The position numbers and the translations under genes were made by a program. From the NCBI RefSeq assembly GCF_020193575.1, contig NZ_JADYVD010000002.1, forward strand, positions 62,001 to 126,000: DNA of 64,000 nucleotides, in the 5' to 3' direction. The notes below the pieces were generated by a model that worked only from the letters and a program-made list of their open reading frames with translations, ran no database searches and had not been told where the DNA came from. Below, one piece after another: positions 1 through 8,658 of the stretch; the first letter of the stretch is position 1, and each line of letters begins with the position of its first letter. The DNA is from Ensifer sp. IC4062. Lineage in GTDB: Bacteria > Pseudomonadota > Alphaproteobacteria > Rhizobiales > Rhizobiaceae.

Positions 1-401
1 GGCAGTCGGAATATTTCGTTGGTGTTCCAGCACCTGCCGGCGCCATGCTGGTGCTGCTGCCGGTCTATCTCGGTCTGCTCGGCCTTGCTCCGGACCGGCT
101 GTTTGCGCTGATCGCTTCGGCCTACACGGTGCTGATTGCCTTTCTTCTGGTCAGCCGCCTGCCGGTCTGGTCCGGGAAGTCGGAGAACCGCGTGCGGCGC
201 GATCTCGTCCTGCCGGCAATTCTCGTCGTCGTTTTCTATGTGGCGACGCTGATGACTTATACGTGGGAAACAATGGTGGTGACGGCGCTCGCCTACCTGA
301 TCAGCCTGCCGTTTGGCGCGCGCTCGTGGCAGCGTAAATATGGCGATTGGCCGGCGCACCCGGCGCAGGGGGGCGATGGACTCCCGGGCGATAACGACTA
401 G
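1..401 (+). CDS. pssA: CDP-diacylglycerol--serine O-phosphatidyltransferase, C-terminal part
   Basis: The reading frame is open from the window edge (first full codon at base 3) and ends at TAG. The visible ~132 residues begin QSEYFVGVPAPAGAM and contain several hydrophobic helices, then a polar tail ending GDND. This matches the C-terminal membrane half of rhizobial PssA, which makes phosphatidylserine, the precursor of phosphatidylethanolamine, at the inner membrane. The diagnostic CDP-alcohol phosphotransferase motif would lie before the window, so the call rests on the C-terminal sequence alone. A strong hairpin terminator follows immediately. Another CDP-alcohol phosphotransferase remains possible. 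Confidence 0.72.
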   Translation, partial: QSEYFVGVPAPAGAMLVLLPVYLGLLGLAPDRLFALIASAYTVLIAFLLVSRLPVWSGKSENRVRRDLVLPAILVVVFYVATLMTYTWETMVVTALAYLISLPFGARSWQRKYGDWPAHPAQGGDGLPGDND

Positions 402-431
402 CTAGCAGGCGAGCCTCACGACAAAAAGAAG

Positions 432-461
432 AAAGCCACCGCGGGTCTCCGCGGTGGCTTT
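432..461. terminator. Bidirectional intrinsic terminator between pssA and the SDR gene
   Basis: A perfect 13-bp stem (AAAGCCACCGCGG pairing with CCGCGGTGGCTTT) closes a 4-nt loop GTCT. It is followed by a T-rich tract on the plus strand and preceded by an A-rich tract, so it can end transcription of both convergent genes. Confidence 0.9.
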
Positions 462-487
462 CTCTTTTTGCTTTCGGTCGGCCGGAA

Positions 488-1228
488 TTATTCAGGCATT
501 CGATAGTCGACGATCTTGTTTTCGCGAACCATGAACAATTTGCCGGTCTCGGTCTGGTCGGGCCCGAGAAGCGGCATCAGTGCCGCCGCGACCTCGGATG
601 GATGCGGCACGGTCGCCGGATCTTCGCCGGGCATCGCCTGGGCCCGCATTGCGGTGCGCGTTGGTCCCGGATCGACGCTGAGAATGCGGAGCGACAGCCG
701 TTGAGTTTCGTTCGCCCAGGTGCGTGCCAGCGCCTCGACGGCGGCCTTGGAAGCAGAGTAGGGCCCCCAGAACGGCTTGCACTTGTGCGCGGCACCCGAC
801 GAGATAACAAGCGCACGGCCAGCGTCGGACTTGACGAGCAGCGGCTCGACTGAGCGGATCAGCCGCCAGGTCGCGGTGACGTTGATGGTCATCACCTTTT
901 CGAACACCTTGGCCTCGACATGGCCGATTGGTGAAATCGTGCCGAGCACTCCAGCATTGGCAACGAGGATATCGAGTTTGCCCCAACGCTCGTGGATTGC
1001 TCCTCCGAGCTTGTCGATCGCCGCCATGTCCGCGAGATCGAAGGGGACGAGCGTGGCCGAACCGCCGACCGCCTTGATGGCATCGTCCAGTTCTTCCAGG
1101 CCTCCGACCGTGCGCGCGCAGGCGATGACATGCGCGCCAGCCTTGGCAAGTTCGAGGGCAGTGAAATAGCCGATACCGCGCGATGCGCCGGTGACCAGGG
1201 CGACCCGGTCTTTCAGATTGGGCGTCAT
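488..1228 (-). CDS. SDR family NAD(P)-dependent oxidoreductase
   Basis: A 246-residue classical short-chain dehydrogenase. The cofactor-binding TGASRGIG lies at residues 13-20, the structural NAG at 91-93, and the catalytic Ser-Tyr-Lys at S144, Y157 and K161 (GPYSASK). The length is normal for a single Rossmann domain and there is no signal peptide, so it is cytoplasmic. It lies 11 bp downstream of purF on the same strand and is probably cotranscribed with it, although nothing in the sequence suggests a purine role. The substrate cannot be read from the sequence. Confidence 0.88.
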   Translation of the reverse strand: MTPNLKDRVALVTGASRGIGYFTALELAKAGAHVIACARTVGGLEELDDAIKAVGGSATLVPFDLADMAAIDKLGGAIHERWGKLDILVANAGVLGTISPIGHVEAKVFEKVMTINVTATWRLIRSVEPLLVKSDAGRALVISSGAAHKCKPFWGPYSASKAAVEALARTWANETQRLSLRILSVDPGPTRTAMRAQAMPGEDPATVPHPSEVAAALMPLLGPDQTETGKLFMVRENKIVDYRMPE

Positions 1229-1239
1229 TTGATTGTCTT

Positions 1240-2733
1240 TTATCCGTTGCTGGCGAGAACCGAGAGTTTGCGGACGTTGCTTGTGCCATCCTGGTCGAGC
1301 AGGCGCGTCGGGTAGTCACCGGTGAAATAATGATCGGTGAATTGCGGAGCTTGCGGGTCGCGCGGCGCACCACCGACGGCCCGGTAGAGCCCGTCGATCG
1401 ACAGGAACTCGAGCGAGTCCGCACCAATGAAGCGGCACATGGACGCGAGATCGGCATGCTGGTTGGCGAGCAACTTGTCGCGGTCCGGCGTATCGATGCC
1501 ATAGAAGTCCGGATGGAAGATCATCGGGCTTGCCACGCGGATATGGACTTCGCGTGCACCGGCATCGCGGATCATCTGCACGATCTTGACCGACGTCGTC
1601 CCGCGCACGATGGAATCGTCGACGAGGACCACGCGCTTGTCCTTGATCATGGCGCGGTTGGCCGAATGCTTCAGCTTGACGCCGAACGCCCGGATCTGCT
1701 GCGTCGGCTCGATGAAGGTACGTCCGACATAGTGGTTGCGGATGATGCCGTATTCGAAGGGAATGCCGCTCTGCTGTGCATAACCGAGCGCGGCCGGAGT
1801 GCCGCCGTCGGGCACAGGAACGACCACATCCGCCTCGACGGGCGATTCCTTGGCGAGATTGACGCCCATGTTCTTGCGCGCCACATAGACACTGCGACCG
1901 CCGACGACCGAATCTGGGCGGGCGAAGTAGACATATTCGAAGAGGCAGAGCCGTTCCGGCTGCGGTGCTTCCGGCTTGCGCGCATCGATCGAAATCGAGC
2001 CGTCCGGCTGGATCTCGCAAATGACCACTTCGCCATTTTCGATATCACGGATGTACTTGGCGCCAATGATGTCGAGCGCGCAAGTTTCCGAGCAGAAGAT
2101 CGGCTTGCCGTCGAGTTCGCCCATGACGAGGGGGCGGATACCGATCGGGTCGCGCGCGGCGATCAGCTTCGTGCGCGTCATGGCCAGCATCGAATAGCCT
2201 CCTTCCATCTGGCGGATGGCGTCGATGAAGCGATCGGAGGAGGAGGTCTGCTTGGAGCGGGCGATGAGGTGAAGGACGACTTCGGTGTCTGAGGTCGACT
2301 GACATATCGCACCGTCGGCAATCAACTGCCGGCGCAGCGTCAGCCCGTTGGTGAAATTGCCGTTATGGGCGATAGCAATGCCGCCGACTTCGAGTTCGGC
2401 AAAGAGCGGCTGCACGTTGCGCAGTGCCACCTCACCGGTCGTCGAGTACCGCGTGTGTCCGATGGAAATATAACCGGGCAGCTTGGCCAGCGTGGCGGGG
2501 TCGGTATAGTGGTCTCCGACGAGACCCATGCGCTTTTCGGTATAAAACTGCTTGCCGTCGAAGGTGACGATACCGGCCGCTTCCTGGCCGCGATGCTGGA
2601 GCGCGTGCAATCCAAGAGCCGTCAGGGTGGCTGCATCCGGATGTCCCAGAATGCCGAAAACTCCGCATTCTTCATGCAGGGTGTCGCCATCGAGTTCGTC
2701 GTGGATTTCACTGGATCTGAGATCGGTCATCAC
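1240..2733 (-). CDS. purF: Amidophosphoribosyltransferase
   Basis: This enzyme catalyses the first committed step of purine synthesis, converting PRPP and glutamine to phosphoribosylamine. The 497-residue protein has an N-terminal class II glutamine amidotransferase domain with the nucleophile in EECGVFGI (C23). The 22 residues before it would be a removable propeptide, as in Bacillus-type PurF. The C-terminal phosphoribosyltransferase domain carries the PRPP loop VVLVDDSIVRGTTS. It sits just downstream of cvpA, as in many proteobacteria, with an SDR gene behind it. Assignment is secure from the two motifs and the length. Confidence 0.97.
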   Translation of the reverse strand: MMTDLRSSEIHDELDGDTLHEECGVFGILGHPDAATLTALGLHALQHRGQEAAGIVTFDGKQFYTEKRMGLVGDHYTDPATLAKLPGYISIGHTRYSTTGEVALRNVQPLFAELEVGGIAIAHNGNFTNGLTLRRQLIADGAICQSTSDTEVVLHLIARSKQTSSSDRFIDAIRQMEGGYSMLAMTRTKLIAARDPIGIRPLVMGELDGKPIFCSETCALDIIGAKYIRDIENGEVVICEIQPDGSISIDARKPEAPQPERLCLFEYVYFARPDSVVGGRSVYVARKNMGVNLAKESPVEADVVVPVPDGGTPAALGYAQQSGIPFEYGIIRNHYVGRTFIEPTQQIRAFGVKLKHSANRAMIKDKRVVLVDDSIVRGTTSVKIVQMIRDAGAREVHIRVASPMIFHPDFYGIDTPDRDKLLANQHADLASMCRFIGADSLEFLSIDGLYRAVGGAPRDPQAPQFTDHYFTGDYPTRLLDQDGTSNVRKLSVLASNG

Positions 2734-2835
2734 AAGTTCGCCTTTTGCTCCATGCCGGTGCGCATATCGTGATCAGGCTGCCCGTCTTCAAGCGATCTTA
2801 GCCGAAAACAGTAGCAAGCGTTATTCCAAATGGAC

Positions 2836-2856
2836 AAAGCCCGCGCAGCGGGCCTT
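2836..2856 (-). terminator. Short hairpin after cvpA
   Basis: GCCCGC and GCGGGC pair across a 3-nt loop, and the minus-strand transcript then runs into TTTG. The U-tract is short, so it may be a weak terminator or only a stem-loop between cvpA and purF. Confidence 0.35.
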
Positions 2857-2878
2857 GTCGCAAAACTGATGTTCTGTC

Positions 2879-3475
2879 TCAGCCGTTCGTCGGCCCATCC
2901 TGTACGGGGGGCTGTTCGGTCGCGCCCGGAGGCGTTTCGGGTTCGCCTTCGCCCGTGGTGTCCTTGCCACGTAGGCGGTCGAGGATGGTGGCATCGGCCT
3001 CTTCCGGCAAAAGTGCGATCAGCTTGTTGCCGAGATTGTCGAGCAGCGGTTTCGATTTCGCCTGGGTAACCCAGATCGGCTGCTGTTGCGGTGCCACCAG
3101 CCAGTTGAAGAACAGCATGGCGACGACGACAAGCAAAATGCCGCGGGCGCCGCCGAAGAGGAAGCCAAGGGTCCGGTCGAGGGCGCCGATGCGGCTGTCG
3201 ATGATGAAATCGGCGATCCGCATCGTGATGAATGAAATGACGATCAGCGCCACCAGGAAGACCACGGCAGCCGAGCCGATCATCGCGACCGTAGCGCTGC
3301 CGGTATATTGCGAGGCGTAGGGCAGCAGGTAGGGATAGAGGAAATAGGCGGCCGCGGCCGCGCCGACCCAGCTCGCGACCGACAGAACCTCGCGCGAGAA
3401 CCCGCGGACCATGGCGAGGATGGCCGAAAACAGCGCGACGCCGAGAACGATACCGTCGAGAATTGTAATGGGCAT
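2879..3475 (-). CDS. cvpA: CvpA family membrane protein
   Basis: A 198-residue protein starting MPITILDGIVLGV, with four hydrophobic segments in roughly the first 150 residues. It has the family-typical early helix, a loop around SREVLSVASW, and a polar, proline- and glutamate-rich tail. CvpA proteins (colicin V production) are inner membrane proteins of unclear biochemical role, tied to purF in many genomes as here. The start is chosen at an ATG preceded by AAGGA; the frame remains open further upstream but that stretch lacks family similarity. It lies 145 bp from purF, so transcription may be shared. Confidence 0.88.
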   Translation of the reverse strand: MPITILDGIVLGVALFSAILAMVRGFSREVLSVASWVGAAAAAYFLYPYLLPYASQYTGSATVAMIGSAAVVFLVALIVISFITMRIADFIIDSRIGALDRTLGFLFGGARGILLVVVAMLFFNWLVAPQQQPIWVTQAKSKPLLDNLGNKLIALLPEEADATILDRLRGKDTTGEGEPETPPGATEQPPVQDGPTNG

Positions 3476-3619
3476 GTTGTCCTTACTCCGACCCCGTCTT
3501 GATCCGGGACATACCAAGCTTATCCGCCGTCGGTCCTGTCTGCACGCACTCAGAGCGTCTTTCCACGACCAATTGTCAAAGCGCACATCTGCGGATGCTC
3601 TTGCCGATCCCCGCCGAGG

Positions 3620-5026
3620 TCATTCGTCTTCGCCTTCCGTCTGCCTCAGTGCGCTCCGCGATCCGGCGATACGCGCCACGAGATCCGGCAGGCTCTCCAT
3701 CTCGCTCCACCGGCCGTTCCCGTTCTTCGGCAGTTCGGTCGATGCAGACGGCAATACGGCCTGGGAGAAACCGAGCTTTTCGGCTTCTTTGAGACGCTGG
3801 GCGGTATGCGCAACCGGCCGGATGGCGCCCGACAAGCTGACTTCGCCGAAATAGACGCAATCGGCCGGAAGGGCAAGCCCGGCAAGCGACGAAACCAGCG
3901 CGGAGGCGACCGCAAGGTCGGCGGCAGGCTCGGAAATACGGTAACCGCCGGCAATATTGAGATAAACGTCGTGCTGGCCGAGACGAACGCCGCAATGCGC
4001 TTCAAGCACGGCGAGTATCATCGATAGGCGGGCGGAATCCCAGCCGACGACCGCACGGCGCGGTGTGCCGAGCGAGGTCGGTGCGACCAGCGCCTGCACC
4101 TCCACCAGCACCGGCCGGGTTCCTTCCATCCCGGCAAAGACGGCGGCCCCGGGCGATTTCTCGTTGCGCTCCCCGAGAAACAGCTCCGAAGGATTGGCGA
4201 CTTCGCGCAGGCCCCTGTCCGACATCTCGAACACGCCGATCTCGTCGGTCGGACCGAAGCGGTTCTTGACGGTCCTCAGGATGCGATAGTGATGACCGCG
4301 ATCGCCCTCGAAATAGAGCACGGCATCCACCATGTGCTCCACGACGCGCGGGCCGGCGATCTGGCCCTCCTTCGTCACGTGGCCGACGAGCACGACCGCC
4401 GTACCGGTCTGCTTGGCGAAGCGGATCATCGCCTGGACGCCGGTTCGTACCTGAGTCACGGTTCCGGGCGCCGAATCGACGATGTCGCTCCAGAGCGTCT
4501 GGATCGAATCGATGATGACGAGGTCGGGGCGCTTGCCGTCGGCAAGCGTCGCCAGGATGTCCTCGACATTGGTCTCTGCGGCGAGAAGCACGTCGCTGTC
4601 GGCCGCCCCGAGCCGCTGGGCGCGCAGACGCACCTGGGCGACTGCCTCCTCGCCCGAGACATAGATGACGCGATGCTTGCGGCGCGAAAGAGCCGCTGCC
4701 GCCTGCATCAGCACGGTCGACTTGCCGATGCCGGGGTCGCCGCCGACGAGCAAAGCCGAGCCGCGCACGAAGCCGCCGCCCGTGACGCGGTCGAGCTCGG
4801 AAATCCCCGTCTCGATACGCGGCGCGTCCTCGATCTCGCCGGAAAGGGTTGTGAGTGCGACGGGCCGCCCCTTCTTTGGCGCGCGCGAGGGGCCGCCGCC
4901 GATGCCTGCGGTCGGATCTTCCTCGATGATCGTGTTCCACTCGCCGCAGCCATCGCATTTGCCCGCCCAGCGGGAATGAACGGTGCCGCAATTTTGGCAG
5001 ATGAACTGGGTGCGGGCTTTCGCCAT
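3620..5026 (-). CDS. radA: DNA repair protein RadA
   Basis: RadA (Sms) is a RecA-like ATPase that promotes branch migration in recombinational repair. The 468-residue protein shows all four family parts. A C4 zinc finger uses C10, C13, C24 and C27. The Walker A motif GGDPGIGKST lies at 95-104. The RadA-specific KNRFG is at 255-259. A Lon-protease-like C-terminal domain without a Ser-Lys dyad role follows, ending TEGEDE. It lies upstream of cvpA on the same strand with a 144-bp gap. Length and motif order match the family exactly. Confidence 0.97.
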   Translation of the reverse strand: MAKARTQFICQNCGTVHSRWAGKCDGCGEWNTIIEEDPTAGIGGGPSRAPKKGRPVALTTLSGEIEDAPRIETGISELDRVTGGGFVRGSALLVGGDPGIGKSTVLMQAAAALSRRKHRVIYVSGEEAVAQVRLRAQRLGAADSDVLLAAETNVEDILATLADGKRPDLVIIDSIQTLWSDIVDSAPGTVTQVRTGVQAMIRFAKQTGTAVVLVGHVTKEGQIAGPRVVEHMVDAVLYFEGDRGHHYRILRTVKNRFGPTDEIGVFEMSDRGLREVANPSELFLGERNEKSPGAAVFAGMEGTRPVLVEVQALVAPTSLGTPRRAVVGWDSARLSMILAVLEAHCGVRLGQHDVYLNIAGGYRISEPAADLAVASALVSSLAGLALPADCVYFGEVSLSGAIRPVAHTAQRLKEAEKLGFSQAVLPSASTELPKNGNGRWSEMESLPDLVARIAGSRSALRQTEGEDE

Positions 5027-5171
5027 CGAGACTAGCTTTCGGATATGCGGGAGACTGCGTGAAGATGGCTACGATTCTGAGAATCACCGCCACTGCTGAC
5101 ATAATGCCGTGAAATGCGGCCCGAAAGGATGTTTTTTGGCGGCTGTCCGTAGAAGCGGGGAGGTTCCGTGT

Positions 5172-6311
5172 TCACGCCCCGCCGATGTAGCTTCGATAAT
5201 AGCGATGCCCAAGACTGGTCAGCAGCTCGTAGCCGATCGTTCCGCCGGCGCGCGCGACGTCGTCTATCGCGACATTGCGGCCGAAGAGTTCGATGTAATC
5301 GCCGGCGCGGACGGCCTTTTCCGGGAGGTCGGTCACGTCGAACAGGCTGAGGTCCATGGTGACCCGGCCGACATGCGGCACCTTCCTGCCATGCAGGAAG
5401 CCATAGGCGCCCGACGGCATCGCCTGCCTGAGCGTCACGCCGCCGCCAGATACCGAACGGTGATATCCGTCAGCGTAGCCGATCGCGACCGTTGCGATGC
5501 GGCTCTCGCGGGCGAAACGAGCCGATGCGCCGTAGCTCGCAGTGGCGCCGGAGGGGACCGTGCGGACCTGAATGATACGTGCTTCGGCGGTCACCACCGG
5601 CTTCATCGGGTTGATCGCGCCGCTCACCGCCTCGCCGCCATAAACGGCAATTCCGGGACGGGTAAGATCGAAATGGTAGTCCCTGCCGAGGAAAACACCA
5701 CCGGAATTCGCAAGGCTCGCCGGAACTCCCTCGAAGGCGGCGGCCACCTCCCGGAAACGCTCGAGCTGGTAGAGATTCATCGGAAGCTTGGGATCGTCGC
5801 CGCAGGCAAGATGGCTCATGATCAGCACGGGGGAGAAGCTTGCTGGACGCGCGGGATCGTTGGCAAGCGCGACCGCTTCCTCGACCGATAGCCCGAGTCG
5901 GTTCATCCCGGTGTCGACGTGAAGCACACAAGGATGATCGCCGCGTTCGGACAGGGCCGCCATGAAGACGGCGAGTTGCTCCTCCGAGTTGATGATTGGC
6001 ACGAGATCATTGTCGAAAAAGAGCTCCTCGTTGCCCGGCCACATACCAGCCAGAATGTAGATGCGCCCATCCGGAACCAACGGGCGGAGCTCCACGCCCT
6101 CTTCCGCATTGGCGACGAAGAAGTCGCGTGCACCGGCGGCGTAAAGGGCAGGAGCCGCCTGCGCTATGCCGAGGCCATAGGCATCCGCCTTGAGAACGGC
6201 GGCCGCGCGAGCCGTGCCGGAGCGCTCGTTCATGGCGCGCCAATTGTCGGCCAGCGCCGCGAGGTCGATGGTGAGCCTGTTGGAGGCGGAGAGGAATTCT
6301 GGGTCGTGCAT
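5172..6311 (-). CDS. alr: Alanine racemase
   Basis: This PLP enzyme interconverts L- and D-alanine and supplies D-alanine for peptidoglycan. From the chosen ATG (MHDPEFLSAS) the protein has 379 residues, the usual length. The PLP lysine is K41 in AVLKADAYG and the second catalytic base is Y260 in TASYGASARF. The frame is open for about 140 codons further upstream, but that part overlaps the divergent AraC gene and does not resemble the family, so it is left out. The promoter must lie in or near the start of the divergent regulator gene. Confidence 0.95.
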   Translation of the reverse strand: MHDPEFLSASNRLTIDLAALADNWRAMNERSGTARAAAVLKADAYGLGIAQAAPALYAAGARDFFVANAEEGVELRPLVPDGRIYILAGMWPGNEELFFDNDLVPIINSEEQLAVFMAALSERGDHPCVLHVDTGMNRLGLSVEEAVALANDPARPASFSPVLIMSHLACGDDPKLPMNLYQLERFREVAAAFEGVPASLANSGGVFLGRDYHFDLTRPGIAVYGGEAVSGAINPMKPVVTAEARIIQVRTVPSGATASYGASARFARESRIATVAIGYADGYHRSVSGGGVTLRQAMPSGAYGFLHGRKVPHVGRVTMDLSLFDVTDLPEKAVRAGDYIELFGRNVAIDDVARAGGTIGYELLTSLGHRYYRSYIGGA

Positions 6312-6458
6312 ACCGGAAGCCCTGAGTGGATGATACAGCAGCAATACATCCTGGCGGCGAAGGTCGCAAACGATCCGCTGCCGCCGGCGGTCGGTGGGCC
6401 GGAGCAACGAGCACTTTTGTGCAAGACGCGCAATGATGATGCCGCTAGTCTTTGCGCG

Positions 6459-7316
6459 ATGCAGACGATTTCGCAGGAAGAGGCTATCGAGGCCATGCCG
6501 CTCAAGGGCGCCGAGCAGACACGCTTCTGGCGTGATGCGCGGTTCAAGGGCATGGAATGCTTGAGGGCCACCTTTATCACCCACGAGTTTGCGCCCCATG
6601 CCCACGACACATTCAGCATCGGCGCGATCGAGGCGGGCTCGCAGATCAGCACGATCAAGGGCGAACGATCGCAGACCGGCCCCGGCGATCTCTATCTCAT
6701 CAATCCTGACGAGATTCACGACGGGCATCCGGGGCTAGACGGATACCGCTATCGTATGATCTATCCATCCGTGGAATTGCTCGTCGATGTCATCGAGGAC
6801 GTCACCGGTCGCGCCTTCAGAGGAACGCCCTGCTTCTCGCGCTTGCTACTCCGTGACCCTGAGCTTGCCGTAGCCTTTCATCGCGCCCACAGAGCCCTTG
6901 AGGGAAAGGTGGGCGCCCTGGAGGCGGACGAGGGAATGTTCAGCTTCCTGGCCAAACTGTTCCAGCGTCACGGCAGCGCTATCATCCTCCCCGTGGAGAC
7001 GCGCGAGCCCTCGGCCGTGCATCGCGCCAGGGACTATCTGATCGCCAATTATTCTCGCGACCTTGGCCTCGACGAGCTTGCTGAGGTGGCCGGGCTCAGC
7101 CGTGCGCATCTGATCCGCGCATTCCGCAAGGAATTTCACATCACGCCGCACGCCTTCTTGACCGACAAGCGCGTGCGGGAAGCAAAGACGCTGCTGCGGC
7201 AGGGCTGGTCGGCCGTCGATACGGCCTATCACTGCGGCTTCGCCGATCAGGCACATTTCAGCCGCCATTTCAAGGCGAGAACCGGCGTCACTCCGGGCGC
7301 CTTCCGGGCCGGCTGA
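6459..7316 (+). CDS. AraC family transcriptional regulator
   Basis: A 285-residue regulator. Residues ~15-170 form an AraC-type cupin sensor domain (WRDARF, a His-rich HEFAPHAHDTFSIG, PGDLYLINPDEIHDG). The last ~100 residues carry two helix-turn-helix motifs, LDELAEVAGLSRAHLIRAFR and VDTAYHCGFADQAHFSRHF. It is followed on the same strand by azlC-azlD, a regulator-exporter arrangement that suggests it controls that pair. The start is uncertain: an in-frame ATG at 6495 (MPLKGAEQTR) has a closer GAGG and is equally possible. The ligand is unknown. Confidence 0.88.
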   Translation: MQTISQEEAIEAMPLKGAEQTRFWRDARFKGMECLRATFITHEFAPHAHDTFSIGAIEAGSQISTIKGERSQTGPGDLYLINPDEIHDGHPGLDGYRYRMIYPSVELLVDVIEDVTGRAFRGTPCFSRLLLRDPELAVAFHRAHRALEGKVGALEADEGMFSFLAKLFQRHGSAIILPVETREPSAVHRARDYLIANYSRDLGLDELAEVAGLSRAHLIRAFRKEFHITPHAFLTDKRVREAKTLLRQGWSAVDTAYHCGFADQAHFSRHFKARTGVTPGAFRAG

Positions 7317-7362
7317 TCAATTTCGTTCAAGACGCGCCGCCTTCTTCGCGTCTATTTGCCTA

Positions 7363-7466
7363 GAGCATCCCGCTTTCAGGTGGCATCAGCGAACGCGGAT
7401 AAGATGCTCAAGAATCAAAGTGCTGGAGCGCCTTTTGTGCGTTCATTTGACGGCACGGCGCTCCAG
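7363..7466. repeat. Intergenic palindromic repeat of rhizobial type
   Basis: Two nested inverted repeats sit between the regulator and azlC. The first pairs GAGCATC with GATGCTC, extended by CCGC/GCGG. The second pairs CTGGAGCGCC with GGCGCTCCAG. The order GAGCATC...GATGCTC then TCAAAGTGCTGGAGCG resembles a degenerate copy of the mosaic repeats common in Sinorhizobium intergenic DNA. Confidence 0.6.
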
Positions 7467-7493
7467 GTGCGCTTTAAATGCGGAGTAACCGGC

Positions 7494-8195
7494 GTGAACA
7501 AGAAGGATGTTATTCGAGAGTTTTCTGGCGGGGTCAGGGCGATGGCGCCGCTCATCGTCGCTGTTATGCCGATCGGCCTTGTCTTTGGTGCCGTTGCAGC
7601 AAGTAAGGGCCTGTCCAGCCTCGAGGTGATGCTGATGAGTGCCTTCGTCTTTGCCGGTGGCTCGCAGTTCGTGGCAATGGACATCTGGAGTCATCCGGTG
7701 TCTTGGGGCGCGCTCGGTTTTTCGGCGCTGCTCGTCAACATCCGGCACGTGCTGATGAGCGCCTCTATTGGCACCAAGATGCCTGCCTTCTCCGGTTCGG
7801 CGAAATACGCCGCGATGCTGCTGCTGGCCGATGAAATCTGGGCAATGGCGGAGACACGGGCAGCACAGGCGCGCCTGTCCGCCGCCTGGTATGCCGGTCT
7901 TGCCGTGCCTTTCTACGTCGTGTGGGTTTTGACAAGCCTCGCAGGCGCGGTCGCCGGCGCTTTCCTTGGCGACCCGAAGGCAATCGGCCTCGACTTTGCA
8001 TTTCCGGCGGTTTTTGTCGTTCTGCTGATGGGATTTTGGAAGGGGCGCGAGACCGGTGCCGTGCTTGCGGCCAGTGCTGCGGCGGCGGTGATGACCCAGC
8101 AATTGCTTCCCGGCGTCTGGTATATCGGCGCGGGTGCTGCCGCCGGCGTCATTGCAACGCTTGTCCTCGATCGGCGCCGGGAGGTCTGTGCATGA
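7494..8195 (+). CDS. azlC: AzlC family branched-chain amino acid exporter, large subunit
   Basis: A 233-residue inner membrane protein with many hydrophobic segments. It carries the family signature near residues 45-60 (MSAFVFAGGSQFVAMDIW) and NIRHVLMSASI further on. AzlC and AzlD together export branched-chain amino acids or analogues. A GTG start is chosen because GGAG lies 9 nt upstream and the resulting length is normal; earlier starts would run through a palindromic repeat. Its stop overlaps the azlD start (ATGA), so the two are translationally coupled. Substrate specificity is inferred from family only. Confidence 0.88.
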   Translation: MNKKDVIREFSGGVRAMAPLIVAVMPIGLVFGAVAASKGLSSLEVMLMSAFVFAGGSQFVAMDIWSHPVSWGALGFSALLVNIRHVLMSASIGTKMPAFSGSAKYAAMLLLADEIWAMAETRAAQARLSAAWYAGLAVPFYVVWVLTSLAGAVAGAFLGDPKAIGLDFAFPAVFVVLLMGFWKGRETGAVLAASAAAAVMTQQLLPGVWYIGAGAAAGVIATLVLDRRREVCA

Positions 8196-8497
8196 CAGTC
8201 GATCCGAATGTTTTCCTCGCGATCCTGGCGATGGCTGCGGCGACGGCACTGACACGCATCAGCGGTTTGCTGCTCATCCGCTTCGTGACGATCGGACCGC
8301 AACAAAGAAGAGCATTGGATGCGATACCGCCAGCCGTCCTGATGGCTGTGATCGCCCCGACGGCGCTGGTCACTGGACCGGCCGAAACGCTAGCGGTGCT
8401 CGCAACTGCGCTTGCAGCGACGCGGTTGCCGCTGCTTGCGGCGGTTGCGACAGGCGTAGTCGTGGTGGGCGTTGCGAGAGCGGTGATTGGAGCGTGA
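8192..8497 (+). CDS. azlD: AzlD family branched-chain amino acid exporter, small subunit
   Basis: A 101-residue membrane protein with about four hydrophobic helices. It has the AzlD pattern: an early ALTRISGLLLIR, then AIPPAVLMAVIAP and a final Val/Ala-rich helix. It overlaps the end of azlC by 4 bp (ATGA), which supports coupled translation of the two-subunit exporter. A block of REP-like hairpins follows and probably ends the transcript. Confidence 0.87.
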   Translation: MTVDPNVFLAILAMAAATALTRISGLLLIRFVTIGPQQRRALDAIPPAVLMAVIAPTALVTGPAETLAVLATALAATRLPLLAAVATGVVVVGVARAVIGA

Positions 8498-8548
8498 GAG
8501 CGCTACTGCGAGGAACATGTCAATCGGCCCCACATCCGCCTGCGGGCA

Positions 8549-8619
8549 CCTTCTCCGCAAGCGGGGCGGAGGACTCGCGACGGGCTCCCAGTTCCCTCGC
8601 CCCGCTTGCGGGGAGAGGG
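8549..8619. repeat. REP-like GC-rich hairpins, two inverted copies
   Basis: The copies share the core CTCCGCAAGCGGGG / CCCCGCTTGCGGGG, each able to fold by itself (CCCCGC-TT-GCGGGG with flanking CCCTC/GAGGG) and arranged head to head. A third copy of the same core lies at about 32063-32096. Located between convergent azlD and dnaB, it may act as a transcription end. Confidence 0.75.
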
Positions 8620-8658
8620 CTAGGGTGAGGGGGCAAAAATCCGCGTGTAGTCTGCCGC

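Noticed and set aside
5109-5891. 260-codon plus-strand frame antisense to alr
   Set aside because: alr is secured by the PLP lysine and catalytic Tyr; the other frame has no recognisable domain.
6312-6728. N-terminal extension of alr by ~140 codons
   Set aside because: It would run through the start of the divergent AraC gene and gives a protein far longer than the family; the internal ATG gives the normal N-terminus.
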